A DNA stretch of 64,000 nt from Mangifera indica (Eukaryota; Streptophyta; Magnoliopsida; Sapindales; Anacardiaceae). The position numbers were made by a program, and so were the translations under genes. Of the stretch, positions 1 to 13,100 are shown piece after piece; position 1 is the first letter of the stretch, and each line of letters begins with the position of its first letter. The notes below the pieces were generated by a model. It did no database searches and had not been told where the DNA came from. It saw nothing but the letters and a program-made list of their open reading frames with translations. The stretch covers positions 17,667,894-17,731,893 of the forward strand of contig NC_058145.1 in NCBI RefSeq assembly GCF_011075055.1, read 5' to 3'.

Positions 1-1448
1 ATAGAAGTTGGTATAGCCAAAATACTCAATTGAGTGTTCTCGATACCGTTAATACCCAAAGTTGGTATTATTGAAATTACTCAATCGACTTTTGGAAACA
101 TTGATCTTTTAAAAGAATAGTAAAATGTAAATGTGGAAAAACTTTATGAGTAAAGTTTATGTACATTAATACAATACTAATTTGTATATTAACAATAACA
201 TGTCACTATATAATTAAATTTATTATATCATTAATTCAGAAATATTAAATCACGTAATGACACATTATAATTAATACACAAATCACAAAATGACTATCAA
301 ATTATCAAAAGTGACAATTATAAAAAGCAATGATTCTCATTAGACATCAAAACCCATTGAGATAAAAATAGTGTTATATATACAAACAATTTATATAATT
401 TTATATATAAATAATGACATATTTCTATGTAATTGAATAATTTTAAATTAGAAATAAAGTAACATCTCATTATATGATAACATATTATTATTTAAATATA
501 ATTTTTATAAAATTATATATATTATTTGTATATATAATTTTATTATTAAAATAGACACACCATAATTGAAGAGGGTAAAGAGGCAACATCAAAATTAAGA
601 CTGAATTTTTGCTTAAGAGCTCAAAAAAGGACATATCTTTGAGTGGAGTTGAAGCTTCATTTTTAACATTTTTTTTTATGAAATTGAAAAGTTTGGAAAT
701 GCTTACATGTGAAAGAATTATATTTAAGAAGAATGGTGATGTTTTTGTTTTTTGGTAAAAAAAAATCATGTGCAGTAAAAGAAAAATGGTGATGTTGGCA
801 CCAATATATTTAGATTCGAATTAGATATTAGTTCAATAAAAATATTAATTTATGATTAATCAATTTAATTTGTAATATTAATATAATATAATCAAAATTT
901 TAAAATAAGTTTTATTTATGTAATACTAACATACCGATCAGATTAGTGTCACTTGATGACTGAATCATGAGTTAATATTATTCATCCGATTTAATATAAA
1001 AACAAAATTATTAAATTTGTGACTAAGAAAGCACAAAAAGGAGGAGTTAAATTGTGATTTATAAAAAGAATTGGGTTACCAGTACGTAGATGAATAATGA
1101 CGGGTGTATAGGATATTATTAAATCGATGGGGCAGGCCATAACGGTTATTTCTTTATTAATAAAATCAATCACAACCCTACACCGCTTTCCTAATCATCG
1201 AATCGAACGGTCAAAACACAAACAAAAATTCAAACTATAAAAATAGCCGTTACGCAGAGCGTCCGAACGAGTCGGAGCGTTCCTTTAATTTTCAACTCGT
1301 CTTCTCACTCACTCTCATTCTCATTCATTCATTCTTTTAATTCAATCCTAAACCCTAATTTTCCCTCACTTACCTCTCCACTTTCTCAGCAAACAAACGA
1401 AATTTAAGACATCCCATTATCCCAATTTTGTATCTTTACTTTGTTTCC
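1..1448. other. AT-rich spacer and promoter region of the TPX2-like gene
   Basis: No gene is supported in the first 1.2 kb. It is AT-rich and contains copies of a dispersed palindromic repeat (about 160-300 and 400-490). The last 300 bases become less AT-rich and contain AACGG motifs and a telo-box-like AAACCCTAA near 1349, which looks like the promoter and 5' leader of the downstream gene. Short open frames here are unsupported. Confidence 0.6.
1138..1260 (+). promoter_or_regulatory. Cluster of AACGG (MSA-type) motifs upstream of the TPX2-like gene
   Basis: Three AACGG cores occur in about 120 bases: TAACGG near 1140, GAACGG near 1205, and CCGTT (the reverse complement) near 1249. AACGG is the core of the mitosis-specific activator element bound by MYB3R factors, which drive G2/M genes in plants. 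Regulation by MYB3R is inferred from the motif and from the mitotic role of the product. Confidence 0.5.
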
Positions 1449-4389
1449 ATGGCGAATTCAAAGCCGCTGATGCCGGTGAGAGGCCATGAAAGGTCGAGTA
1501 AATCAACCAAGATTCAAGAAGCAGGCAAGTTATCCGAGAATTCGAATCCCAATGTTTCTTATAGTTCGTCTCCTTATTCAAGCCCAGGGGCAAAAATTGC
1601 AAAGCCCACAAGTTCTCCATTAACGAAGTCGGCGAAATTGCAGAAATCGGTGCCCAGAATCGTGAACCCACTGGCTCAGAAGATTAACGAGAGGAAGTTT
1701 GTGGTGGCCAAGAAGAGGAGTAAGGATGAGAAGAAAGAGGAGAAAGGAAAGGGGGCTTTGAGCTTGAACATAGAGTGTAAGTGTAAGGGGAGATTTAGCG
1801 GAGGTGATGTGAAGAAATGTCCCTGCGTGGCTTATGAGAACTTAAGGGCTTCGCAAGAAGAGTTTTTTAAGAACAAGAGTAGGTTTGGTGAAGAGAAAGA
1901 TGGTGAATTTGAAGATTTTGAAAATGTTGTTGGTGAAGAGACTAAGGGTGTTTCTGTGGATCAGAATATTGAGGATCAAGATGTGAATGTTAGTGAATCA
2001 GCCGAGAAAAGTGGGAGCTGTACAATGAAGAGGAGGAGGGCTAAGTTGCTTGAAGAGGCCAGAAATAGCGTGCCTGAATGTGGGAAAGTATTGCATTTGG
2101 TTAAGGCTTTTGAAAAGCTCCTTTCGATACCAAATTCGAAGGAAAATGAGAAAGAGAGTGAGAAAAAGAGTGTTGTCTATGATGATGATAATAAGAAAGC
2201 AATGAAATGGGCATTACCCGGCCTGCAAGCTGCTCCACCTAAGGTGAATGATTCTATGGAGTCTTCGGTTTCCTCATTTAGTCCATCCGATTTGATCTTG
2301 ACCGCTGAGAATTTGGGGTTGGATTCAGTTTCTTCTTCATGGGATAGTTGTCAAGGAAGGTTAGAAACAATGCTTGGATTGACTCTATTGAAACTTGAAT
2401 CACACTTAAAATTGATTTTAAGCCCTAATGTTGGTTCTCTTTGAAGTACATCTAGCAGGACTTCTAATGGAGGCAGGAGAAGCAGGAGAAATGTAAGATA
2501 ATCTTCTCTTCTTCATTCTCTCCTGTGCTTTTTTTTTTAAATTTTGTGAGTGTTTGATTGTTGAGGAATATTCAAATGTTGAGTTGAATTCTAGAGCTTT
2601 GAATCATGTGGGACAATGAGAAGCATAAGATGGAAGCAGAATCAGCTAAAAGCCACATGCCAAAAACCATTCAAACTAAGAACTGAGGTAGATGGATATT
2701 GTTTTAAATGAGAATCAGAACTGTTTCACCTTATAATTGCAGTGATTGTGATTCTCACTGTGATGTTTTGGTAATTTGTTTATCATTGCAGCAAAGGGGA
2801 AGACAAAAAGAGGAGGACTTTATGAAGAAGATACAAGAAATGGTACAAGTGGAGGAGAAGCTGCGGATTCCTGTAGCTCAAGGCCTTCCATGGACAACAG
2901 ATGAACCAGAGGTGTTCTTCAGTAGACTGCTAGAATGTAATCAGGTCTTTTACAATTTGTATGATCATTTGCCAGTGAGTTGAATTTATTTGGCATTGTG
3001 TTTTGTAATTGCAGTGCCTAATTAAACCTCCAGTGAAAGAAAACACCAGGCCTATCGACTTAAAACTCCACAGTGATCTGAGGGCAATGGAGCGTGCTGA
3101 ATTTGACCATCAGGTTATATTACAATTCCTTTATAACAATTTTGGATATTGAGCTCCACGTACAAATTTCTCTACACAACTGAATGCAACTTTATGTTAA
3201 AAACTACTCTTAAACTGTAACAAAAAAAACCTATTATACCGAACATTGTAGCATTCCACATACTGTCCATGAACAATTTCATAACAAAATTTCACAGAAA
3301 ACTGATGAAGGTGCCTGACTTGGAGATTCCATAAAGGACAACTTTTCCCTGTTTTCTTCTTACATCTTGAACGTTTCATCAGAACATTGGTTACAAGGCT
3401 TTTCGGGAAAAGTTTTGCGGCAATTTTAGCTCTAGGCCTAACAATGTGATATCTTAGAATCTCTTTCTACTCATCAAGCACAGCACAGTCTGTGTAACGG
3501 GAGAAATAACACAGTTTTGTGCCATTCTCCTGAACAACTGAGCTCATAGTTGCTTCACTTTTGTAGACTACAAATTTTTTAGACAGTGCTTCTATCGACT
3601 CTGCACTCTATTTCTAGATTGATAAAACTATGTGCACAACTTTATACACAAACAATGATGTGTTACTAAATGAATGAGTGTTATTTTATTTTTAATTTTT
3701 AACTATCTGATCATATAATAATATATTGTTATTTATGCATATAGCAATACTCTTTATGGATAAGTCCTCACAAAATGACTAGATTGTAAAACATTGTGGT
3801 AAATCCTCCAGAGAAGGGAACTGATCATTTTTGTTTTTATGTGTTACTCAGGTAGCAGAGAAGATGAGCCTGATTGAACAGTACAGAACGCAAAGAGATA
3901 GGCAGCAGAAGGTATAAATGAGACATGATTTTTGAAGTCATGTTTCTGTTATGATGTACATTATAAAACTCTTTTCCTGGTATTTTGGTTTGTAGTTGGA
4001 GGAAGATGAAGAAATAAAAAGGTTGAGAAAGGAACTTGTTCCAAAAGCACAGCCCATGCCCTATTTTGACAGACCCTTTGTCCCCAGAAGGTAATGAGAA
4101 CTTGAGTGCTCTGACTATAAATTCTGAGAGAGTAAAGCAATGTGCACTAATAATGAATATTGCCTATGACGTGTTTTATTGATTTTGATAACCCTTCTGG
4201 CCGAAACTAGCTTTTATTGATTTTAACTTCTTGGATGTTGTGTCTTGTTTTGGTTTCTTTTTAAGGTCAATGAAGCATCCAACCATGCCTAGAGAACCTA
4301 AGTTTCAAATTCCAGCACATCATAAGAAGATTAAGTGCTGTGAATCATGGAATGATATGAGCTCTCTCACTTACCAACAACAACAGTAA
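1449..4389 (+). CDS. TPX2-family microtubule-associated protein (TPXL-like)
   Basis: Eight exons splice to a predicted 515-residue protein: 1449-2359, 2447-2492, 2595-2687, 2792-2911, 3015-3113, 3852-3911, 3996-4090 and 4266-4389, all joined in frame with GT-AG introns. The C-terminal part (about residues 390-490) carries the TPX2 family signature: a charged helix around MERAEFDHQVAEKM, then LVPKAQPMPYFDRPF and a basic tail. The N-terminal 300 residues are low-complexity, basic and Ser/Lys-rich. TPX2-family proteins bind microtubules and work in spindle assembly, some by activating Aurora kinase. The protein is shorter than canonical TPX2 and resembles the plant TPX2-like group. The ATG at 1449 is preferred over an in-frame ATG at 1428 because MANSK follows a good plant start context. 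AACGG motifs upstream suggest G2/M expression. Confidence 0.88.
3655..3750. repeat. Copy of dispersed AT-rich palindromic repeat (TPX2-like intron 5)
   Basis: Within intron 5. It has the recurring pattern of this family: GATGTGTTACT, then a TATTTTATTTTTAATT core, then ATCATATAATAATATATTGTT, so the two ends are roughly complementary. Similar copies lie elsewhere in the window. Confidence 0.45.
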
Positions 4390-4900
4390 AAGGCTATGAA
4401 AGAAGACTAAATTAGAACAACATCTAGGCCCTGGTATCAATTTCTGAATAATGTTAATTCTTGTCTTTGTTTCTTCTTTTCTTTTTTGGTTTCTGAATTC
4501 TTTTCCTCATTTGTATATGAAGCAACCAATTTAGTTGCAATTTTGATGTCCACTGGTTTGTTTCAAGTACTATTGGTGGACAAACTTGTGTTGAAACATG
4601 AGGCTTTGACATCATTTGAAGATGATATTCTTATACTTTCTCATTTCCATTTTGAGAAAGCCCTGACATAGCTGGACAGAATTTTTGACATTTACAAATT
4701 AATAAGAAATTTGAGTAAATTTTTCAAGAGAAATGCAATGTGACAACAGTATTTTTTTGGGAAGCCAGACCAAGCATTCACCCGATTGAAGGGTTGGTTC
4801 AAGTTTTTCATTAAAAACAAATTTACAATTAATGAAAAATTGCATTTGATCTATTGACACGCATATCATTTGCGGAATTTTACAAAAAAAAAAAAAAAGG

Positions 4901-5808
4901 GAGAAATTGAAATTTTTACCCCTTTTTTTATCGTGTATATAAATATACAACTAATCTTAAAACTTAAACAAAAATACCATAACAGTATTTTATTTTCCTA
5001 AAATATCCTTATTGATATAACTTATGCAGAAATAAAAAATACTATCTCTCTTTTTTTCCTTAGTCTTTTAGTGAGAGAGAGACAAAAATTGTTAAATTTA
5101 TTTAGAGAATTAATATTTGTTACAAAGATTTCATAGTAAAATCATCCATATTCAGGCCAGTATGTTATTTGTTTTCTTTATGAACAATTAAAAATCAAAT
5201 AATGTATGGTAGATTTATGTTCATAAGTTTATGTAAAATTTAATTTTATTGTGATTTTATATTGTTAAATTATTTAATGTTGTTATTTTATATTATTTTT
5301 ATTATTTAAAATTGTTATAATATTGTATTAATGGTTATAAAATACAAAATTTTAAATTTGAAAAATTTTCAAACGAAAAACAGGTTGGCGTCGCCAACCC
5401 CTTAGCGTTAACGCCAACCCTTAATGGCAATGCCAACACCCACTGGTTTATGTTTTTTGAATTCATAATAAAATTAAATTTCATATGAACTCATGAATAT
5501 GAATATATCATACATTATTTGATTTTCAATTGTTCATAAAGAAAACACATAACATACAAGTTTTATTATTCATTCACATGTCCTTTTTGTTGAAGATTTT
5601 TTTTTCTATATTGCAGAGATTTCTTCCTCACTAAAAGACTAAGAAAAAAAAGAGAGATGATATTCTCTCTTTCTACATGAATTATATCAATAAGGATATT
5701 TTAAGAAAATGTAATACTATTATAGTATTTTTGTTTAAGTTTTAGAATGAGTGGTATATATGTATACATGGTAAAAAAAAAAAAAAAAGGTAAAAATTTC
5801 AATTTTCT
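4901..5808. mobile_element. Foldback-type inverted-repeat element with arms of about 370 bp
   Basis: The left arm (from GAGAAATTGAAATTTTTACC at 4901) is repeated as a reverse complement ending at 5808. The match continues inward through shared blocks such as AAAACTTAAACAAAAATAC, AAAATATCCTTATTGATATAA, CTTAGTCTTTTAGTGAG and TTTCTTTATGAACAATT. The arms flank a short centre near 5380-5445 with several GGTTGGCG / GCCAACCC blocks. Both sides abut A-runs, so a target duplication could be hidden in poly-A. No transposase frame is present, so this looks like a non-autonomous DNA element (MULE-like or foldback). Confidence 0.75.
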
Positions 5809-6380
5809 AAAAAAAAAAATTGCTAATGTCGATTAAGGGCTTTATGTTGGCCATTGACCCAACAGTTGAACCATCATTTTTGCCCAATTCGACTGTGTGT
5901 CATCCACCAGCAAGTGTGACTAAAAGAGTAATTAGTGTTACTGACATTTCTGAAACAGCGGCTTATATAATTATATCCATGGCTGGTTTTGGTTTGGTCA
6001 TTTTAAGAGAAATTATTTGTGTTTAAAGTTTAAACTGATATGTATATAATGATGATTCTATTGTGACTTCAACTTGTGCAAGGATCAAACCAACTCTTCA
6101 CCGGCAATTGTTCTTCTGGCAGAGAAATTGTCATTTTTATTTCCTCCTTGTATTGATTGTCATTTTTGCCAATTTCTTCATTTCTAACATCTCATTATTT
6201 TTTACATCATCAATATCATAATTTGATCCATTTTCAACATATATCTCATTATTTTTGTTTCTAACATAGACTTATTATTTAATTCATTTCTAACGTCAAT
6301 TTTATAATTTTTTACAATACATTTCCATCGTAAATCGATGTTTCACATACAAACCGCAGACAAATTTTCAAATTGAAAGG

Positions 6381-6480
6381 TGGCCTAATATAGTCTAGTG
6401 GTTCTAGCCATTGGACCTTCACTGAGCCATGGCAACGCCGCCCACTTAAATTCCATTTGGCACATCGATAAAGTGAATGA
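6381..6480 (+). repeat. Possible tRNA-derived (SINE-like) fragment
   Basis: The stretch contains TAGTCTAGTGGTTCTAGCC, which resembles the box A and D-arm region of a tRNA, and 35 bases on a GGCAACGCCG block like the end of a tRNA acceptor region. It does not fold into a complete tRNA by eye and has no clear anticodon arm. It may be a SINE head or a coincidence. Confidence 0.2.
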
Positions 6481-6953
6481 CAAAGGTGACAACACCATCA
6501 CCTAGTTAATTTTCCACAAAGTTTATTATGAAAATGTTTATGTATTTCCCTTAGCAGGAGAACATACAACCAAAATTTAAGCTTATTTCCAGTGTAAACT
6601 TCTAACCTGCGGTGCAATATGCCAATGTTTTCATTCATTAATCCAAAGTTCTTCATTATCATTCAACCTTAAATTATACGCAATCCGGTGGGTTTCAAAT
6701 TGATCAAAAAAGCTCTGATTCCATGCAAGGAAAAAAAAAACCCTAATATCTTCAAACATTGAAGCCTTTGAAACTACAGATAAAAAGGTAAATTAAAAGC
6801 AACAAACACACATCAGGTTCATTCTCAAATGTCCACGGTTGGAATCAAAACTTGTTTAACATTTAGCAAAATCTCTTCCATTAACTAACATAAGTCTGCA
6901 AAATATCAAATCTGTGCTGTCTGCTGAATCACACAGCTTAATCTTCCACTAAT

Positions 6954-8361
<1,408 letters not shown>

Positions 8362-8452
8362 GGCTGAAGCAACAAAGCAGAGCAGGAGAGCTGGTTAAGG
8401 GCAGGCAAATAGATTGAATTTCAGAGTTAGCCTTGCTCTCTCTCTTACTCCT

Positions 8453-8590
8453 AGGGTTTCAGCCTCTGCATGCCAGTGTATGTATATATACTACCAAGTT
8501 TCGGGCTTCTTGTGTTCAGTTTGGGTTGACCCGGCCCATTCAAAACCTGGGCTTTTGGAGAGGAGTTTAAAGAGCTTTTAGAAGGCCCAC
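8453..8590 (-). promoter_or_regulatory. RPS19 promoter: telo-box, TATA and three site II motifs
   Basis: On the gene's strand there is a telo-box (AAACCCT, plus-strand 8453-8459), a TATA-like TATATATAC (8481-8491) and TGGGCC/T site II motifs: GGCCCA at 8533-8538 and 8584-8589, and plus-strand TGGGCT at 8548-8553. Telo-box with site II is the known arrangement that co-ordinates plant ribosomal protein genes through TCP and PUR-alpha type factors. The motifs are seen; their use here is inferred. Confidence 0.65.
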
Positions 8591-10113
8591 TTACCTAATA
8601 ATTCCATCTTCATTTTTTTATAGTTTTTGCCCTAACAATTCCTAAAATATATATTCTCGCTCAAAAAATTAATTTTGTTAAAAAGTATAAATGTTATTTT
8701 TTTCTGAAAATACAAAAAATAAAAACTATCGAAGTTATTGGATCACTCTTTAGTCTATAAAATCACACTAAATGATAAATAAAACTATATAAAAAAGCCA
8801 TTATAATCTGATCGGATTTGATAAAATTACATATTTTTAATGTGATTTTAATTGCAAGGTATATTGATACCAGTATTTGGTAATATGAAAATTTTACCAA
8901 TAAAAACAAATGAAAAATTTTCAATGTGAAAATGGTTAAGTATAATTTGATAATTTATCATTATGCACTTAATGAGAGCAAATTTTTATTAACGATATTA
9001 AGTTTTGTATGAGAATTTGTAATTTAGGAGTCTCAAAAGATAAAAAGTGGTTTCCCTTATCCTGGAAGAAAAATAATAGGCCAAAAAACTTATCCTCACC
9101 CAAAGTATAGTGTAATTTCAAATTTACATTAGTTAACTTTCAAAAACTCAAATGTATATTTATAAGTTAATTTATGTTAAAATTTTTAATTTGGATAAAG
9201 GACAAAAATATTTTTTAACAGTAATATTTAAAAATAAAAATTTATATTATTTTCACTATTTATTTAAAAAATTAACAATTTCACCATATAATTATGTTTT
9301 GAAAAGTTATATTTCTCCTCAAAAGTTTCAAAATTTTCCAGTGATTTTCGATGAATGACGACCACTCTCTCTCTCTCTCTCCTAATGATGGACAATGTCT
9401 GAATTTGAAAAATCTAGATAAGATCCTTCATCTAAACAAGGTTTCATTTGGATTTTTTTATTCAAACAAAAATTCAAACAACCTCCTAGGGGAAGAGGGC
9501 TTTGGACATAAACAAAGTGTTGGAGAAAAAAATGTCATCGAGAGGAAGAGAGAACAATCATCATTCATTAGAAAATTGATAAAAAAATTTGAAACTTTAA
9601 AGGGAAAAATGTACTTTTTAAAATATAATTTTAGAGAAAAAATATAATTTTTTAAACTAAGAGAAAAAATGATATGAGTTTTTATTTTTTAAATATTATT
9701 ATTAAATGACAATTTTGTTCTTAATTTTAATTAAAAATTTTAATAAAAATTAACTCATAAATAAAAGTTTGAGTTTTTATAAATCGATAAATACGAGTTT
9801 GAAATTACACTATCCATTATACGAAAATAAGGCTTTTTGACAAAATAAAAAAAAAAAATAATGTTGCGTTTGCAACATGACCAAACCCTTACAATATAAA
9901 TGAAAAGTTATATGTTTAAATATCCCGTAATTTGCAATTTAGGAGTAAAAAACGGTGTCGTTTCGAAGACAAAGTCATCAGCTACAGCTCTTTATTATTT
10001 CTCCCTGTTTCTCTTCCACTTTTTCATTCCATTCACCACTCTCACACTCACCAAACCCTATTAATTTCATAGTGAAACCCCCTACAATCAGCCCCTAAAT
10101 CGGAGTAAAAACG
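8591..10113. other. Divergent spacer between RPS19 and MPP-beta
   Basis: AT-rich spacer, mostly occupied by an inverted-repeat element (9079-9841). The last 200 bases before 10114 are less AT-rich, with CT-rich tracts typical of a plant 5' leader. The only long frame (9351-9647) lies inside the element and is not supported as a gene. Confidence 0.6.
9079..9841. mobile_element. Inverted-repeat MITE, GGCC family (copy 1), probable 9-bp target duplication
   Basis: Begins GGCCAAAAAACTTAT and ends with the near reverse complement ATAAGGCTTTTTGAC. The arms continue through TAGTGTAATTTCAAA and AAAACTCAAA blocks for more than 150 bases. The flanking 9-mers AAAATAATA (left) and AAAATAAAA (right) match at 8 of 9 positions, as expected for an old Mutator-type insertion. 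No transposase is encoded. Confidence 0.75.
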
Positions 10114-13100
10114 ATGGCGTTTAAGCAACTCCTAACCCTAGCTCGTCGCTCTCACCGACCGACTTCCTCTACTGTACTCACCACAGTCCGATCCTCCTCC
10201 TCCGCTGCCCCTCTCGCCCACTCTCCCTCCTCCGCCCCTCCCTCCCCGCCGCCACCGTCCGCCATGATCTACGACCGTCTCGCCGAGGCAGTTAAAGAAA
10301 AACTCAAACAGCTGGAGAACCCAGATCCGCGTTTCCTCAAATACGGATCCCCGCACCCGACTTTGACCTCTCACACGCACATCCTGTCAGCTCCTGAGAC
10401 AAAGATCACTACTTTGCCCAACGGACTTCGGGTTGCGACCGAGTCCAACCTCGCTGTTAAGACGGCGACTGTTGGGGTTTGGATTGATGCTGGGTCGAGG
10501 TTTGAGACGGAGGAGACTAACGGCACGGCACATTTTTTGGAGCATATGATATTTAAGGGGACGGAGAGGAGGACCGCTAGGGATTTGGAGGAGGAGATCG
10601 AGAACATGGGGGGGCATTTGAATGCATATACGAGTAGGGAACAGACGACATATTATGCCAAGGTTTTGGATAAGGATGTGAACAAGGCGTTGGATATTTT
10701 GGCTGATATTTTGCAGAATTCTAAGTTTGAGAAGAATCGAATTGCTCGCGAGAGTGATGTGATTTTAAGAGAGATGGAGGAGGTTAGTTGATTTCATTTG
10801 ATTGGTTATCTTGATATTACAAGAATTTAGGGTGATTTTGTTGACAGAGTGTGCATAATGTGTAAATTAATTTGAATAAATGGACGAGGTCAATGTGGTT
10901 GCCTGATTGGTTTTGTTGGTGATATAAGAATTTAGGGTGTTTTGACAAGTCTTGTTGTACTGGAGTTGATGGAACATGTGCTTTAATATTCGCATGAAGA
11001 GCTGTTGCTCATGCTTATGATTGCTTCACTGTCGGGATTGCACCTAGCTTTTGATGAATTGATCTAATATAAATCATGAGTGAGTGTAGTTAATTGATTT
11101 TGTTAATTATATAATAATATAGGATAATTTACAGATGTCAGTTGTTATCTTAAGTTTTGAATATCGTTTCAGTTCTTGGTTTAGTTCATAGTTTGTGTTT
11201 AGACATCTGCATGGTGTTTTTGCTAATGTCTGCTACTTGCTGTTATTGTTGGGATTCAATTTTTGGTGTGTTTTTTTGGGCTTGGTGTGTTCACTCAAAA
11301 GTTTGGGTTTTTGTAACATTTTTTTTGGGAATGGTTTTGATAAATAGTGTGAGAATTCAATATTTATCTGCTAGGTTGGTATTAATAATTGTCACAAATA
11401 TTATATGCAGGTCTCTCAATGCTTTTTGATTAAATATAAATTACTTGTAGTTCTCATTTATATGTATAAATAATTGTAATTCTTTGAGTTGCACAGTATT
11501 TAAATGTACTGAAGTGTTTGCTTGGTTTAATTGATTCATTCTTAGATGGGTGAAAACTTGGTTGTTGCCATTTCATGTGGTTAGAAGTTATGGCCTTTGG
11601 TGGATAAATGGTGGTTGTTAGTCTTGCCAATAATAGTATTTTTCTTACATGGGCATAATAGTTACTGTTGTTTTGTCTTAAATGTAATCAATAGTGTATT
11701 TTATGTTGTGCTTTCCTAGAAGTTTGATTCTTCTTTTTCCTGTGGTGAATAATGCAATGATTTAATTTCTACAGGTTGAGGGGCAAACCGAGGAAGTTAT
11801 TTTTGACCATTTGCATGCAACTGCATTCCAGTACACTCCTTTAGGTAGAACTATTCTTGGACCTGCTCAGAACATCAAGACAATTACCAAAGAGGATCTT
11901 CAGAACTATATTCAAACACACTACACTGCTCCCAGAATGGTACTGAGACAACTAATGAAGTGTTTTTTTTTTTTTTTTAATAGTTTGGTCTACAAGAATG
12001 ATTTTAATGTCACATTATATTCATTTACATCTTGGCCTTCTTTTTAGGTGATTGCTGCCTCTGGAGCTGTTAAGCATGAGGATGTTGTGGAGCAAGTGAA
12101 GAAATTGTTCCCGAATTTATCATCTGACCCAACTACTGCTTCTCAACTAGTAGCAAAAGAACCAGCAATTTTTACAGGTTCTGAGGTGGGAGATATAGCT
12201 TGAATACTGTCATTTTATGTTGTAAATGTTCTATCTCTAAATTCTCCTTTTTAAACATTGCTATGGGAAACCAGATTAGAATATTTGACGAAGATATTCC
12301 TCTGGCACAATTCGCTGTTGCATTTGCTGGAGCTTCTTGGACAGATCCAGATTCCATTGCCTTGATGGTAATGCAGGCTATGTTGGGTTCATGGAATAAA
12401 AGTTCGGTAGGTGGAAAGCACATGGGGTGAGTTTTTACTTTTGCACTCAGTTTATGATTATTCTGATTTTAAATTTGTACTCTTCTGTCACCTTTTATCG
12501 TGCTCATGTATTGAAAACTTTTAACAATTTTTGAACAGCTCTGAGCTGGCACAGAGAGTTGGCATTAATGAAATTGCGGAAAGCATGATGGCCTTTAACA
12601 CCAACTATAAAGACACTGGTCTATTCGGTGTTTATGCAGTTGCTAAGGTGAGGTCACTATCTTTGAACTTTCTTCTTTGAAAGTGTTTATGCTCAAGTGT
12701 GACTATAATTTTCCTTTTTCTCTTTGTGTAACAATTTGATTTTGAAATAATTCTGAACATTTATTTGTTATTGACTTGCAGATTTTGTAGCACTAAAGTT
12801 TTCCTGAATTTTGTTAGCCATTGAGATAACAATATAAACTATTTTCGGCCTTATATTAGTATCACTCACACATTTGTGACTGCACTTTCTTTTTATCTTC
12901 TTCTTCTTCTTCTTCTTCTTCTTTTTTTTTTTTTTGGTGGAAAAGAAATTTATGCATGAATTAAAATTTAAGTGCTTATGAATATAACATTTACATTCTC
13001 ATTGCAAATTTATATGTGACATAGGCAAAGCAATTCTTTTTGTGTGTATCTATTTTTTGAAATCTTATTGATCTATGGGTTAAGATTTTCAGTGATTCTG

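Larger units (their letters stand above)
4390..6953. other. Spacer between the TPX2-like and RPS19 genes, with a foldback element
   Basis: The first 300 bases are probably 3' UTR of the TPX2-like gene. The rest contains a long inverted-repeat element (4901-5808), a short tRNA-like stretch near 6381-6480 and the 3' flank of RPS19. An open frame at 5820-6026 has no recognisable homology. Confidence 0.6.

Noticed and set aside
488..1173. Minus-strand ORFs in the left spacer
   Set aside because: Hydrophobic, AT-derived frames with no start context, splice pattern or homology.
5820..6026. 68-codon ORF right of the foldback element
   Set aside because: Begins at the edge of the element's A-run, shows no domain and has no flanking exons; probably chance.
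9351..9647. 98-codon plus-strand ORF
   Set aside because: Lies wholly inside the inverted-repeat MITE, is Lys/Asn/Phe-rich from AT-rich DNA, contains a CT microsatellite and matches no family I know.
10138..10617. Minus-strand ORFs opposite MPP-beta exon 1
   Set aside because: They are shadows of a GC-richer coding exon; the plus-strand frame is clearly MPP-beta.
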